This document shows positions 54,425-64,000 of a DNA stretch of 64,000 nt, one piece after another. The notes beneath the pieces are model-generated. The model did not search any database, was not told the origin of the DNA, and was given only the letters and a program-made list of their open reading frames with translations. The first letter of the stretch is position 1; each line of letters opens with the position of its first letter. The DNA lies in contig CAKPFD010000001.1 of the NCBI GenBank assembly GCA_934149515.1, positions 1-64,000 on the forward strand, read 5' to 3'. Source of the stretch: an uncultured Bacilli bacterium. Its GTDB lineage: Bacteria > Bacillota_I > Bacilli_A > RF39 > UBA660. A program made the translations under genes and the position numbers.

Positions 54425-56851
54425 TTCTTCGATTTCTTTTTCAACAAGAACAACTGTAGCTACTTTTTGTTCTTCTTTTAAATTTATTAACCGTACACCT
54501 TGAGTAGCTCGTCTCAAAGTAGATATCTGACTAATCGGCATTCTCATAATAATTCCACTATTCGTAACTATAATTAAATCTAATGAATCAGATAAATCAG
54601 GTGAAACACAAGTAAGACTTATCATTTTACCATTCTTATCAGTAATATTTAATGCTCTAACACCTTTACTTCCTCTATGAGTTAAACGATACTCATTAAT
54701 ATCTGTCTTTTTTCCGTAGCCATTTTCTGTAACAATTAATACTTCTTGTCCTAAATTGATAACTTCTGCTCCAACAACATTTGCTCCATCTAAATCAATT
54801 CCTTTTACACCAGATGTGCCCCTTCCCATAGAACGAATTTCATTTTCATCAAATCTTACCATTCTACCATTACTAGCACCTATAATTATTTCATTATTAC
54901 CTGATGTTTTTCCTACTTTGATTAGTTCGTCACCATCTTTTAATACAATAGCTATTTTTCCATTACGACGAATATTATCAAATTCCGTTAATGGTGTTCT
55001 CTTAACTAACCCATTCTGAGTAACAAATAGTAAATATTTTGCCTCTTCATCTTCCACATTAAGTTCCACAATCGAACTAATGTTTTCACCTTTTTCCAAA
55101 GACAATAAATTTACAATAGGAAGACCCTTTGACTGTCTACTATACTCAGGAATTTCGTATCCTTTCAAACGATAAACCTTACCTTTATTAGAAAAGAATA
55201 AAATATAATCATGTGTTTTCATAGAAATAATATTTTCAACAAAATCTTCTTCATTCGTAGTCATTCCTTTAATTCCTACACCACCACGATTCTGACTTCG
55301 ATATGTATCAGCTCTCATTCTTTTAATATATCCCTTATTTGTCAAAGTAACAATAATATCTTCAACTGGAATCAATGACTCATCTTCAATATATTCGATT
55401 GCTGTCATATCTATATTAGTTCTACGTTCGTCAGCATATTTTGCCTTTATTTCTAATAACTCATTCTTTATAACACTCAAAATATTTTGATCACTACTTA
55501 AAATTTCTTTCAAATTGGCAATTAATACCAATAAATCTTTCAATTCATTTTCTATTTTTTCTCGTTCTAATCCAGTTAAACGACGCAAACGCATCTCTAA
55601 AATAGCATTAGACTGAATTTCCGTCAAACCAAAGTTAGACATTAAACCTTTTCTTGCCTCTTCATCTGATTTAGAAGCTCTAATCAATTTGATAACAGCA
55701 TCTATGTTATCTAAAGCAATTTTTAATCCCTCTAAAATATGAACTCTCTTCTCAGCATTGTCTAAATCAAATTTTGTTCTTCTAATAATAATTTCCTTTT
55801 GAAAATCAATATATTTAGAAATAATATCTTTTAATCCCAATGTTTTTGGAACGCCTTGATCCAACATTAAGAAAATAATTCCATAAGATGTTTGAAAAGC
55901 CGTATGCTTATATAATTTATTCAACACAACCTGTGCATTTGCATCTTTCTTTAGCGTAATTGTTATTTTGATTCCATCTTTTAAATCAGAATGATAATCA
56001 GCAATTCCCTCTATTGTTTTATTATGAACTAACTCTGCTACTTTATTTTTCAATTCTAAAGTATTAATACCATAAGGAACTTCATCAACAATAATATACT
56101 GTTTACCATTTTTTTCCTCAATCTGCGCTTTACTACGAATTGTAATAATTCCTCTACCAGTTTCATAGGCCTTTTTTATTCCACTGTTACCTAAGATAGT
56201 TGCACCAGTTGGAAAATCCGGACCTTTTATATATTGCATTAATCCATCTACATCTATATCAGGATTATCAATATAAGCAACACAACCATCAATTACTTCT
56301 CCCAAATTATGTGGAGGAATATTAGTAGCCATACCAACAGCAATTCCTGTCGTACCATTAACTAAAATATTAGGGAACCGTGAAGGTAAGATTTCTGGTT
56401 CCTTTTCAGACTCATCAAAGTTTGGAACAAAATTAACGGTATTTTTATTAATATTTCGTAACAATTCCAATGATATTTTAGATAATCTAGATTCAGTATA
56501 TCGCATCGCCGCAGCACCGTATCCTTCTATATTACCAAAATTACCATGACCATCTACTAACATATAACGGTAAGAAAAATCCTGAGCCATACGAACCATT
56601 GCTTCATAAATACTAGAATCACCATGTGGATGATATTTACCCATAACATCACCGACAATTCTAGCACTTTTTTTATGTGGTTTATCAGGCGTATATCCAG
56701 ATTCATACATAGAATACAAAATTCTTCTATGAACAGGCTTCAAGCCATCACGTAAATCCGGTAATGCTCTAGCAACAATAACACTCATTGAGTATTCCAA
56801 AAAAGAATCTTGGACTTCTTTTACAATATTGTTCTTTTCTAATCTATCCAT
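54416..56851 (-). CDS. gyrA: DNA gyrase subunit A
   Basis: Breakage-reunion subunit. The active-site region includes [15 protein letters not shown] and the catalytic Tyr in [10 protein letters not shown] (about 121). C-terminal blades contain several GxG-rich repeats and [11 protein letters not shown] (GyrA-box type). Start at ATG 56851, 811 residues; the ORF upstream begins with TTG. 12 bases after gyrB. The quinolone-resistance region can be read as [15 protein letters not shown], with Ser at the usual position. Confidence 0.98.
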   Translation of the reverse strand: MDRLEKNNIVKEVQDSFLEYSMSVIVARALPDLRDGLKPVHRRILYSMYESGYTPDKPHKKSARIVGDVMGKYHPHGDSSIYEAMVRMAQDFSYRYMLVDGHGNFGNIEGYGAAAMRYTESRLSKISLELLRNINKNTVNFVPNFDESEKEPEILPSRFPNILVNGTTGIAVGMATNIPPHNLGEVIDGCVAYIDNPDIDVDGLMQYIKGPDFPTGATILGNSGIKKAYETGRGIITIRSKAQIEEKNGKQYIIVDEVPYGINTLELKNKVAELVHNKTIEGIADYHSDLKDGIKITITLKKDANAQVVLNKLYKHTAFQTSYGIIFLMLDQGVPKTLGLKDIISKYIDFQKEIIIRRTKFDLDNAEKRVHILEGLKIALDNIDAVIKLIRASKSDEEARKGLMSNFGLTEIQSNAILEMRLRRLTGLEREKIENELKDLLVLIANLKEILSSDQNILSVIKNELLEIKAKYADERRTNIDMTAIEYIEDESLIPVEDIIVTLTNKGYIKRMRADTYRSQNRGGVGIKGMTTNEEDFVENIISMKTHDYILFFSNKGKVYRLKGYEIPEYSRQSKGLPIVNLLSLEKGENISSIVELNVEDEEAKYLLFVTQNGLVKRTPLTEFDNIRRNGKIAIVLKDGDELIKVGKTSGNNEIIIGASNGRMVRFDENEIRSMGRGTSGVKGIDLDGANVVGAEVINLGQEVLIVTENGYGKKTDINEYRLTHRGSKGVRALNITDKNGKMISLTCVSPDLSDSLDLIIVTNSGIIMRMPISQISTLRRATQGVRLINLKEEQKVATVVLVEKEIEEEK

Positions 56852-56863
56852 CAACCTTCACCT

Positions 56864-58786
56864 CTACACATCTAAATTTTCAACATAAGTTGCATTTGTT
56901 TCAATGAATTCTCTTCTTGGTTCTACTTCTTCACCCATTAATTTAGAAAATACTTCATCAGCAGTTACAGCATCATCAACCGTTATTTGACGCAAAACAC
57001 GTTTATTAATATCCATTGTCGTTTCATTTAATTCTTCCGCATCCATCTCTCCTAAACCTTTCATACGTGCAATATCATATTTTGTATTAGGAGATAAAGT
57101 TGCCAAGTATTCATCACGTTCTTGCTCATTTAATACATATTTTATGGTCTTTCCATGCTTTATAACGAACAAAGGAGGTTGAGCTGCATAAACATGACCT
57201 GCTTCAACAATTGGCCTAAAAAAGCGGTAAAAAAGGGTTAATAATAGGACTCTAATATGTGAACCATCAACATCAGCATCGGTCATAATAATAATTTTAT
57301 GATAACGTAATTTAGAAAGATCAAATTCTTCCCCAATTCCAGTACCGAATGCTGTAATAATTGTACGAATTTCTTCATTAGATAAAGCTCTATCAAGTCT
57401 TGCCTTCTCTACATTTAAAATTTTACCACGCAATGGCAAAATAGCCTGTGTCATACTATTTCTTCCTTTAATTGCAGAACCACCAGCAGAATCACCTTCC
57501 ACTAAAAAGATTTCACATTCACTAGCATCTTTACTTTTACAATCAGATAATTTGCCATAAAAGTTAGTTACATCTAAATCACCTTTTCGTCTAGTCAATT
57601 CCCTTGCTTTTTTCGCAGCTATTCTCGCTCTTCCGGCAGTCATTGCTTTTTCAACAATCACTTTTGCTTCATCAGGATGTTCCATTAAAAAACGTTCAAA
57701 AGAAGCTGAAAAAATTCTATTACAAATTCCTCTAACTTCACTATTACCTAATTTTGTCTTTGTCTGACCTTCAAATTGTGGATCAGGATGTTTAATTGAT
57801 ACAATCATCGTTAACCCTTCTCGCACATCATCACCAGTAAGAGGATCATCATTATTTTTCATCATTCCACTACTTTGAGCATACTTATTTAAAACTCTAG
57901 TCAAAGCCATTCGAACACCATCTTCATGAGTACCACCCTCTGGCGTAGTAATATTATTCACAAAAGAATAAATACTAGAATTATAACTTTCATTATATTG
58001 TAAAGCAACTTCTAACATAATATCATTCTCTTGGCCAGTAATATCAATAATTGTATTATGAATTGGTTGTTTATTTTTATTTAATAACGCTACATATTCA
58101 CGAATACCACCTTCATAACAAAAAGTATCTTTTTTATCTGCTTCACGATCATCATATAATGTTATTCTCAAACCTCTATTTAAAAAAGCTAATTCACGTA
58201 AACGATTAAACAATACGTCATAATCAAATACCGTTGTTTCCTTAAAAATGGTAGAATCTGGTAAAAATGTAACAGTTGTACCGGTTCTATCTTCATCACA
58301 ATCATCAATAATTTTTAATGGTTCTAAAGGATGACCACCATTAACGTATTTCTGATAATAAACATGACCATTTTTATATACTTTTATTTCTAACCAAGTA
58401 GATAGAGCATTAACAACACTTGCTCCTACACCATGCAATCCACCAGAAACTTTATAACCACCGCCACCAAATTTTCCTCCAGCATGTAAAACTGTATATA
58501 CGGTTTCTACAGTACTCTTTCCTGTTTTTGGGTGGATATCAACTGGAATACCTCTACCATCATCTTTAACCGTTATACTGTTATCTTTTCCAACAGTTAC
58601 TTCGATATGTGTACAATAGCCTGCTAAAGCTTCATCAATCGCATTATCGACAATTTCCCACACTAAGTGATGTAACCCTCTAGAACTTGTAGCTCCAATA
58701 TACATACCAGGTCTTTTTCTAACAGCCTCTAATCCTTCTAAGACTTGAATAGCGGAAGAATCATATTTACTTTCTGTTTTTTCCAT
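56864..58786 (-). CDS. gyrB: DNA gyrase subunit B
   Basis: ATPase subunit with GHKL fold: [42 protein letters not shown]; Toprim EGDSAGGSA and [13 protein letters not shown]-terminal [10 protein letters not shown]. 640 residues is normal for a Gram-positive enzyme. It starts 3 bases after the recF stop, with GGAGTTAGGTT, so recF-gyrB-gyrA are co-transcribed. Confidence 0.99.
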   Translation of the reverse strand: MEKTESKYDSSAIQVLEGLEAVRKRPGMYIGATSSRGLHHLVWEIVDNAIDEALAGYCTHIEVTVGKDNSITVKDDGRGIPVDIHPKTGKSTVETVYTVLHAGGKFGGGGYKVSGGLHGVGASVVNALSTWLEIKVYKNGHVYYQKYVNGGHPLEPLKIIDDCDEDRTGTTVTFLPDSTIFKETTVFDYDVLFNRLRELAFLNRGLRITLYDDREADKKDTFCYEGGIREYVALLNKNKQPIHNTIIDITGQENDIMLEVALQYNESYNSSIYSFVNNITTPEGGTHEDGVRMALTRVLNKYAQSSGMMKNNDDPLTGDDVREGLTMIVSIKHPDPQFEGQTKTKLGNSEVRGICNRIFSASFERFLMEHPDEAKVIVEKAMTAGRARIAAKKARELTRRKGDLDVTNFYGKLSDCKSKDASECEIFLVEGDSAGGSAIKGRNSMTQAILPLRGKILNVEKARLDRALSNEEIRTIITAFGTGIGEEFDLSKLRYHKIIIMTDADVDGSHIRVLLLTLFYRFFRPIVEAGHVYAAQPPLFVIKHGKTIKYVLNEQERDEYLATLSPNTKYDIARMKGLGEMDAEELNETTMDINKRVLRQITVDDAVTADEVFSKLMGEEVEPRREFIETNATYVENLDV

Positions 58787-58789
58787 AAC

Positions 58790-59902
58790 CTAACTCCTCT
58801 TTTCTATCATTCCATTATTCACTTGAAAAATAACTGCATTTTCTAATGATTTTTTGGAAATATTTTTTAAATCTGTCGTTGTTATAATACTCTGAATATC
58901 TTTACTAATAAATCGCAATAACTTATTTTTCTTAGAAATATCAAGCTCACTAAATATATCATCTAATAATAAAACAGGACTTGTTTCTTTAATTTTGGTA
59001 AAAATTGGAATTGTAGACAACTTATAAGATAAAACTGCACCTTTTTGTTGTCCTTGAGAAGAATATACTTTCATGTCTTTTCCATCTAACAAAAATGAAA
59101 AATCATCTCGATGTGGTCCATACAAAGTCATACCGGCCATCAATTCTCTTTTCAAATTCTTCTGATACAGACAAAATAATTCTTTTTTCAAAATTTCTGT
59201 AGAAAAATCTGAAATAGAAATATTTGGTGAATATAAAACTTTCAAATGAGATTGCCCTGTTATTTTTAAGAAAACATGATTAATATGTTCATTTATATCT
59301 GCTATATATTGATTCCTTATTTGATAAATAACGATTTCCTTCTCAATTAATTTTTCTGTTAATGCCTCCAAATATTTATAATCTGCAATTTGATTCATAA
59401 AAAGAACTTTAAGATATTCGTTGCGCGTTTTCAAGATTTTATTGTATTCATTATAAGTAACTAAATATTTCTCTGATAATTGACTTAATTCAATATTCAA
59501 CAAATTTCTTCTAATGGTAGGTGATCCTTTTATAATTTCTAAATCATCTGGCGTAAATATTACAACATTTAAATTAGAAATATAATCTGAAAGACGATGA
59601 ATATTATTTTGATTCACATAAATGTTTTTCTGATTAGGAAAAATATCTATTTTTAGATTCTTTATTACTTTTTTATTTATTATTCTTCCTTGAATCGTAG
59701 CTTTTTCTCTTGTAAATCGTATCCAATCGCTTTCAATACCATTTCGATATGATTTTGTTAAAGCTAAAATACTAATAGATTCTAAGATATTTGTTTTCCC
59801 AACTGCATTATTTCCAATTAAAATATTCATATTTGGACCAAATTCTGTTTCCAAATGCTTATAATTACGAAAATTCGTTAATTTTAATCTAGAAATTATC
59901 AT
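58790..59902 (-). CDS. recF: DNA replication and repair protein RecF
   Basis: SMC-like ATPase that loads RecA at gaps. Walker A in IGNNAVGKTNILESI (about 31-45), signature MTLYGPHRDD and SQGQQKGAVLSYKLS, Walker B LLLDDIFSELD. About 370 residues from the ATG at 59902; a TTG four codons upstream also opens the frame. A 6-codon cistron ends one base before this ATG, so translation may be coupled. It follows a ComK-like gene instead of yaaA. Confidence 0.96.
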   Translation of the reverse strand: MIISRLKLTNFRNYKHLETEFGPNMNILIGNNAVGKTNILESISILALTKSYRNGIESDWIRFTREKATIQGRIINKKVIKNLKIDIFPNQKNIYVNQNNIHRLSDYISNLNVVIFTPDDLEIIKGSPTIRRNLLNIELSQLSEKYLVTYNEYNKILKTRNEYLKVLFMNQIADYKYLEALTEKLIEKEIVIYQIRNQYIADINEHINHVFLKITGQSHLKVLYSPNISISDFSTEILKKELFCLYQKNLKRELMAGMTLYGPHRDDFSFLLDGKDMKVYSSQGQQKGAVLSYKLSTIPIFTKIKETSPVLLLDDIFSELDISKKNKLLRFISKDIQSIITTTDLKNISKKSLENAVIFQVNNGMIEKRS

Positions 59903-59903
59903 T

Positions 59904-59924
59904 TTACATATCAAAACCGTTCAT
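59904..59924 (-). CDS. Six-codon leader cistron before recF (possible)
   Basis: After a good AAGGTGATAAA ribosome-binding site, ATG opens a frame MNGFDM that stops at TAA one base before the recF ATG. It could be an upstream peptide that couples translation of recF, or the ribosome-binding site may serve recF at unusual distance. Too short to be sure; the positions are exact. Confidence 0.35.
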   Translation of the reverse strand: MNGFDM

Positions 59925-59971
59925 TTTATCACCTTAACCCTGCTTTAGTACTCCTCTATACACGCATAACT

Positions 59972-59980
59972 ATTATAACA
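59972..59980 (-). promoter_or_regulatory. Extended -10 promoter before recF
   Basis: TGTTATAAT (extended -10) on the minus strand about 70 bases before recF; no clear -35. Placed just after the comK-like terminator, so recF-gyrB-gyrA would be an independent unit. Confidence 0.55.
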
Positions 59981-60000
59981 TATTAACCTTAAAAATAATA

Positions 60001-60025
60001 GAAAAAAAGCATTTTTATGCCTTTT
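60001..60025 (-). terminator. Terminator after the ComK-like gene
   Basis: AAAGCAT/ATGCCTTT stem with four-base loop followed by seven U in the transcript. Confidence 0.65.
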
Positions 60026-60030
60026 TCGTA

Positions 60031-60480
60031 CTAATTTCTGCTTCGAATAACAGATTCTAATCGACTTGCTCTTAATAATTGATTTTCAAATGACTTATAA
60101 GAAACATCAAATTGCATTTTTTTACCATTTTTAAACTCAACAACCGTATTATTCAATCCATCAGGTGATGGTTGATACATTTTAATTTGATTCAATGAAA
60201 TCCAAGCACATTCACTATCATCTGGTGATAAAGTTGGAAAAAAAATAATATTTTGTGCTTCTGCTATTAAAATTGGTAATTTATAACAACTATTCAAAAT
60301 AGAACGTGCTCCATCTTTTCTTCCTGGATAAGAACTACCAAAATAACGACAACTATAATCAACAATGGATAATGGTTTCAAATTAACTTGATATTCATAC
60401 TCTCCTTCCATTACTTTTGATTGACCATTTACTTCAGGTAAAATAGCAATTGTTGCATCATTAATTTCATAATCTTTCAT
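60031..60480 (-). CDS. comK: ComK-like competence transcription factor
   Basis: 149-residue protein with the ComK family core: YSCRYFGSSYPGRKDGARSIL, NIIFFPTLSPDDSECAWISL and a preceding EYEYQVNLKPLSIVD. ComK of B. subtilis activates the genetic-competence and DNA-uptake genes by binding paired A/T boxes. The C-terminal activation region is short (ComK is about 190 residues), so regulation may be different. It lies between dnaN and recF, where yaaA is usual, and has its own AAAGGGGAG site. No K-box was recognised upstream. Alternative: a ComK-like protein without competence role. Confidence 0.85.
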   Translation of the reverse strand: MKDYEINDATIAILPEVNGQSKVMEGEYEYQVNLKPLSIVDYSCRYFGSSYPGRKDGARSILNSCYKLPILIAEAQNIIFFPTLSPDDSECAWISLNQIKMYQPSPDGLNNTVVEFKNGKKMQFDVSYKSFENQLLRASRLESVIRSRN

Positions 60481-60613
60481 AGACCTCTCCCCTTTACATA
60501 AAATTTGTTACCAGTCTAACATATTTTACTGTCGAAATTTGGAGAAATTTGTTGTTTTTTTGAAAAAAAAGAAAAAAACATCAAATTTTTTTGTTTTTTT
60601 CTAAAAAATACAA

Positions 60614-61741
60614 CTAATAAGTTCTAATTGGTAATACTAATTGTGTTAAAGTTTCATCTTCATTGCTCTTTAAAACAATTGGTTTAACCTCTCCAACAAA
60701 TGCTAATTCCACTGTATCTGTAGAAAAAGATTTTAAAGCATCCATCATATATTTAGAGCTAAAAGAAACTTTTATATCCATATCATTATCTTTTGTAATA
60801 TACATCTTTTCTTCTACACGTCCTATTTCAGCACTTGATGATTTCATCATTAATTTATTTCCATCGGTTTCTAATGTAACAATATTTTTATCTTTATCAC
60901 TAGTTAAAATACTTACTCTATCAACTACATTGTAAAATTCGTTAATATTAAAATGAATTTTTACTAGATCTTCTTTTGGAAGTAAATTTGATGTATTAGG
61001 ATATGTCCCATTAATCAATCTAGATTGAAATAATAAATTACGATATTTAAACATAATTTTATTATTAAAAATATGAATTTTTACTAACTCATCACTATCA
61101 TCCATAATTCTAATAAATTCTACTAAATTTCTACTAGGAATAACAATATTCAAGTTTTCTGATGCTGTATTATCTAATTGAATTACTTTTCTAGCTAAAC
61201 GATAAGAATCAGTAGCATTACATTCTAATATATTACCCACAATATTAAAATTAATACCATTTAGAATAGCTTTATTCTCATCAATACTTGTAGCAAATGA
61301 TGTTTGATAAACAATCTCTTTTAAAATTTCTGGTGATAAAGAAATATGATTTTTACTTTCTATTAAATCGATTGTAGGATATTCACTTTCACTAATACCA
61401 TTAAGATTAAATTCACTATTTTCTGTATAAATTAAAATCTTTAATTCATCAACAACTTCTATATTAATATATTGATCAGGTAATTTTCTAACAATATCTA
61501 AAATATATTTTCCTTGTATGATAATACTTCCTTCTTGCTTAATTTTAATAATATCTTCATTATCACAATCTATATAAGTTTGAATTGTAATATCATTATC
61601 ACTAGCAGTTAATATTAATTTCTTTTTTGTTAAGTTAAATTTAATACCCGCTAAAACAGGGATAACATTTTTGGTAGAAATAGCTTTTGACACCTTATTT
61701 AAAGCTTCTAATAAAACATCTTTTTTAATTGTAAATTTCAT
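60614..61741 (-). CDS. dnaN: DNA polymerase III sliding clamp, beta subunit
   Basis: Ring-forming processivity clamp. 375 residues. Three topologically equal domains can be followed; typical elements are KFTIKKDVLLEALNKVSKAI at the N-terminus, the middle EYPTIDLIES and C-terminal QLVLPIRTY motif. Starts with AAGAAGGAA upstream. A poly-A/T stretch of about 70 bases (60535-60606) separates it from the ComK-like gene. Confidence 0.98.
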   Translation of the reverse strand: MKFTIKKDVLLEALNKVSKAISTKNVIPVLAGIKFNLTKKKLILTASDNDITIQTYIDCDNEDIIKIKQEGSIIIQGKYILDIVRKLPDQYINIEVVDELKILIYTENSEFNLNGISESEYPTIDLIESKNHISLSPEILKEIVYQTSFATSIDENKAILNGINFNIVGNILECNATDSYRLARKVIQLDNTASENLNIVIPSRNLVEFIRIMDDSDELVKIHIFNNKIMFKYRNLLFQSRLINGTYPNTSNLLPKEDLVKIHFNINEFYNVVDRVSILTSDKDKNIVTLETDGNKLMMKSSSAEIGRVEEKMYITKDNDMDIKVSFSSKYMMDALKSFSTDTVELAFVGEVKPIVLKSNEDETLTQLVLPIRTY

Positions 61742-61784
61742 ATATATTCCTTCTTTCTTTTATTATAATTATTAATATTATAGC

Positions 61785-61883
61785 TGTGGAAACTGTGGAA
61801 AACTCCATTTTTCCTTTATAAAACGACATAAATTTTAAAAATTGCCTGTGGAAAACCTGTGGAAAACTTTATTTTTTTCCACA
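61785..61883. promoter_or_regulatory. DnaA-box cluster between dnaA and dnaN
   Basis: Five boxes: TGTGGAAAC (61785), TGTGGAAAA (61794, 61847, 61858) and, reversed, TTTTCCACA (61875). Reading toward dnaN, the outermost box is followed by an A/T-rich stretch of about 35 bases (61748-61783), a candidate duplex-unwinding element. Equivalent to the incC part of the B. subtilis origin. Confidence 0.85.
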
Positions 61884-61890
61884 ACCTAGA

Positions 61891-63255
61891 TTATTCGATA
61901 TCTTTTTTTAACTTTTCCACAATGTTTGCTAAATCTTGATTGTTTTTGATTTCCAGCTCTATTTTTTCCACTGAATGCATAACGGTTGAATGATCTTTTC
62001 CACCAAATTCTGTCCCAATTTTAGGAAATGATTCATTTGTTAATTTTCTGCATAAATACATAGCAATTTGTCTAGGAAATGCAATATTACTACTTCTTTT
62101 TTTAGAACGAATATCTTCAACACTAATTTGAAAATATTCAGAAACAATTTTCTGTATTCTAGCAATATCATTTTTTTCACTAATTCCCCTATTAATAAAG
62201 TCTTTTAATGCTTCAATTGCTAGGTTTAGTTCAATTTTTGCTCCTCCCATAATAGTTGAATAAGCCACGAGTCGTGTAATAGAACCTTCTAATTGTCTAA
62301 CATCACTCCCAATATTAGAAGCAATATATTCAATAACATCATCTGGAATATCAGTTTCAAAATTCCCTGCTGCTATTTTTTTCCTTAGAATTTCTTTTCT
62401 TAAATCAAAATCAGGTGGATAAATATTGACTGTTAATCCCCAACAAAACCTTGTTCTTAACCGCTCTTCTAATAATTTTAAATCATTTGGGGAGCGATCA
62501 GAAGAGATGATAATTTGTTTGCTATCATTATATAAATTAGTAAAGGTGTGGAAAAATTCTTGTTGTGTTTGTGTTGCCCCTCCTAAAAATTGAATATCAT
62601 CGATTATTAGAACATCAATATTACGATATTTATTTTTGAAAAAGTCAACATAATTGAAATTGGTTCCATTTGCATCTTTCTTATTAATTCCAACAAAATC
62701 ATCTCTAAATTGATCACTTGTAACATATAAAACTTTTCGATTGGAATTTTCCACAATATAATTACCTATTGCATGCATTAAATGTGTTTTACCAAGTCCA
62801 CTATTACCATAAATAAAAAGTGGATTATACATTTTACCAGGATTTTCTGCAACCGATAGTGCTGCAGCTTGTGCAAATTTATTACTATTACCAACGATAA
62901 AATTAGAAAATGTATATTTTTTATTAAGATTTGATTTTTCTTTAAAAGTTTTTGGGACTCCTACTTCTATTTCTTCTACTTCCTTTTGTTTTAAATCCTT
63001 TTCAGTTAGTTCTTCTGGCAATAAAAATTCTAATTCAAAATTTGTTCCAGTAACCTTATTTAATGCTTCTTGAATTAAAGTGCTGTAATTATCAGATAAG
63101 TGTTTTTTATGAATTGACATTGGTACACTTATCATTGCTACCCCATCTTTTAACTGTTTTAAAGAAACATCACTGAACCATGTTGTAAAAGCCAAAGAAG
63201 ATAGTTCGTCTTTTATTTCATTTAATACATTTGTCCATAGGACATCAACATTCAA
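61891..63255 (-). CDS. dnaA: Chromosomal replication initiator DnaA
   Basis: AAA+ initiator that binds boxes on both sides of its own gene. Domain I at the N-terminus (LWTNVLNEIKDELSSLAFTTW), Walker A in YGNSGLGKTHLMHAIG (about 149), Walker B LIIDDIQFL, and domain IV with the DnaA signature FGGKDHSTVMHSVEKIE. The TTG at 63255 with GGGGAG at 8-base spacing is the likely start; the ATG three codons upstream has no spacing. About 454 residues. A -10 element (63293-63298) overlaps a DnaA box, which suggests autoregulation. Confidence 0.97.
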   Translation of the reverse strand: MNVDVLWTNVLNEIKDELSSLAFTTWFSDVSLKQLKDGVAMISVPMSIHKKHLSDNYSTLIQEALNKVTGTNFELEFLLPEELTEKDLKQKEVEEIEVGVPKTFKEKSNLNKKYTFSNFIVGNSNKFAQAAALSVAENPGKMYNPLFIYGNSGLGKTHLMHAIGNYIVENSNRKVLYVTSDQFRDDFVGINKKDANGTNFNYVDFFKNKYRNIDVLIIDDIQFLGGATQTQQEFFHTFTNLYNDSKQIIISSDRSPNDLKLLEERLRTRFCWGLTVNIYPPDFDLRKEILRKKIAAGNFETDIPDDVIEYIASNIGSDVRQLEGSITRLVAYSTIMGGAKIELNLAIEALKDFINRGISEKNDIARIQKIVSEYFQISVEDIRSKKRSSNIAFPRQIAMYLCRKLTNESFPKIGTEFGGKDHSTVMHSVEKIELEIKNNQDLANIVEKLKKDIE

Positions 63256-63310
63256 CGTTACCATCTCCCCACTTCACTTACTAAAATGTACCATTATAAT
63301 ACTCTAAATC

Positions 63311-63486
63311 TGTGGAAAAGAAAATACTAAAAATGACTCAAAAAAGTTTTCCACAAGATTTCAACAGACTTTTCCACAATCAAAATATAATAATAGCAAC
63401 AAAAAACAGAGTTTTCCACATTTTCCACAGTTTTAAAATCCACAAGTGCATAAATGTTTTCCACAAGCTGTGAATTCTGTGGAAAA
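63311..63486. promoter_or_regulatory. oriC: DnaA-box cluster upstream of dnaA
   Basis: Seven boxes of the type TTTTCCACA/TGTGGAAAA at 63311, 63347, 63370, 63412, 63421, 63457 and 63478, plus a weaker one at 63436. Flanking A/T-rich sequence to 63610. Together with the dnaA-dnaN cluster it makes a bipartite origin, and gene orientation flips here. The region 63265-63672 holds no gene. Confidence 0.93.
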
Positions 63487-63611
63487 CTTTAAAAATTGAA
63501 AAACCAATATTTATAGTACGAATAAATTTTGAAAATAGCAAGCGGAAAAAAGAAAAATGGAAGATTTCTTTATTGAAAAACCAAATTTAATTTAAGAAAA
63601 GAGAAATTTGC

Positions 63612-63641
63612 TTGACAAACAAAAAAAATTACGATTATAAT
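63612..63641 (+). promoter_or_regulatory. Promoter of rpmH-rnpA
   Basis: TTGACA (63612-63617) and TATAAT (63636-63641) with an 18-base spacer, upstream of rpmH on the plus strand. Confidence 0.85.
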
Positions 63642-63672
63642 AATGTAGATTTTATGTCTGGAGGTGGAAGCA

Positions 63673-63801
63673 ATGAAAAGAACATATCAACCAAATAAAA
63701 GAAGAAGAGCAAAAAAACATGGGTTCTTCGCACGTAAGAATGCACAAGGAAATATTCTAAATAGTCGTCGTCAAAAAGGTCGTAAAGAATTAGTAAAATA
63801 A
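63673..63801 (+). CDS. rpmH: 50S ribosomal protein L34
   Basis: 42-residue basic protein with the L34 core [20 protein letters not shown] and a KGRKEL tail. GGAGGTG lies 7 bases before the ATG. Opposite to dnaA and next to rnpA, the universal arrangement at the origin of Bacilli. Length slightly below the usual 44. Confidence 0.97.
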   Translation: MKRTYQPNKRRRAKKHGFFARKNAQGNILNSRRQKGRKELVK

Positions 63802-63803
63802 TT

Positions 63804-63827
63804 CCACTGTTTTTACAGTGGTTTTTT
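63804..63827 (+). terminator. Terminator between rpmH and rnpA
   Basis: CCACTG/CAGTGG stem with a 6-base loop, followed by TTTTTT. It may attenuate rnpA relative to the very highly expressed rpmH. Confidence 0.75.
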
Positions 63828-63862
63828 ACTGATTATAAACTAAATTCTAAGGATGAAGCAAA

Positions 63863-64000
63863 ATGAACAAAAAATACATTATCAAGCAAACACAAGTATT
63901 TAATGAAATGATTGCGACTTGTGCAAAAGTTGCTAATAAAAATTATATAGTTTTTTATCGCTTAAATGCTTTTAAATATAATCGTTATGGTATATCTGTA
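63863..64000 (+). CDS. rnpA: Ribonuclease P protein component (5' part)
   Basis: The first 46 codons of rnpA; the gene runs off the window. The MNKKYIIKQTQVFNEMI start and VFYRLNAFKYNRYGISV segment, with the F-x5-R-G/I-S-V-type motif of RnpA, support the call. It follows rpmH by 61 bases. Confidence 0.9.
   Translation, partial: MNKKYIIKQTQVFNEMIATCAKVANKNYIVFYRLNAFKYNRYGISV

Noticed and set aside
60535..60606. Possible ComK-box (AAAA-N5-TTTT) upstream of the ComK-like gene
   Set aside because: The poly-A/T stretch lies between dnaN and this gene but the spacing between A4 and T4 runs does not fit the paired-box rule.
1..64000. tRNA, rRNA, tmRNA, RNase P RNA and CRISPR arrays
   Set aside because: No cloverleaf, conserved rRNA segment or regularly spaced direct repeat was recognised in the intergenic regions.

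Overview
This 64-kb window is the origin-proximal part of a low-GC (roughly 30% by eye) Bacillota chromosome. Gene content and order follow the Bacillus subtilis origin region closely: dnaA-dnaN-recF-gyrB-gyrA, SRP RNA-tadA-dnaX-ybaB-recR-bofA, holB-ricT-rsmI, pth-mfd-spoVT, metG-tatD, rsmA-yabG-veg-spoVG, yabP-yabQ-divIC-tilS-ftsH, cysS-mrnC-rlmB-sigH. TGA is used as a stop and tryptophan is TGG, so the standard bacterial code applies. The mix of small genome-style gene packing, sporulation genes (sigH, spoVG, yabP, yabQ, yabG, bofA, spoVT) and a ComK-like gene points to class Bacilli, plausibly an uncultured gut-type lineage; the species cannot be named from this sequence.

Layout. The replication origin lies at about 61.8-63.5 kb as two DnaA-box clusters flanking dnaA. 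All complete genes to its left except clpP are on the minus strand, co-directional with a leftward fork; rpmH and rnpA on the right go the other way. From right to left: replication block (dnaA, dnaN, a comK-like gene, recF, gyrB, gyrA; 54.4-63.3 kb); a 2.1-kb non-coding zone (52.3-54.4 kb) with six parS sites, three Noc-type sites (a fourth is inside dnaX), DnaA boxes and a dead IS200-type transposase; SRP RNA, tadA, dnaX and DNA-maintenance genes; translation/repair genes to metG, which has a T-box leader; a SipW/TasA-like surface-protein cluster (32-37.3 kb) inserted between tatD and rsmA; sporulation and division genes; ftsH, mscL, dusB, lysS; a permease; a second surface-protein locus (17.4-19.4 kb); clpC, cysS, sigH; uvrA, lgt, trxB, yvcK, whiA, clpP; and the beginning of the str operon (rpsL, rpsG).

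The most unusual content is the surface-protein system: a SipW-type signal peptidase in an operon with one small TasA-like protein and two unknown membrane proteins, preceded by four single-gene cassettes for TasA-like proteins (three near-identical in design), plus two more relatives 14 kb away, one carrying DUF285-type leucine-rich repeats. All seven share a motif P-x2-D-...-Y-x-F and a late [RK]-[MV]-[WY] strand. They are most simply read as secreted fibre or coat subunits processed by the adjacent peptidase.

Other points of interest are the chromosome-organisation zone with interspersed parS and Noc sites, a ComK-like regulator where yaaA normally sits, a tiny cistron abutting recF, an FtsH with an added C-terminal Rho_N/SAP-like tail, and a TilS with an atypical PP-loop. 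No tRNA, rRNA or CRISPR array was found.
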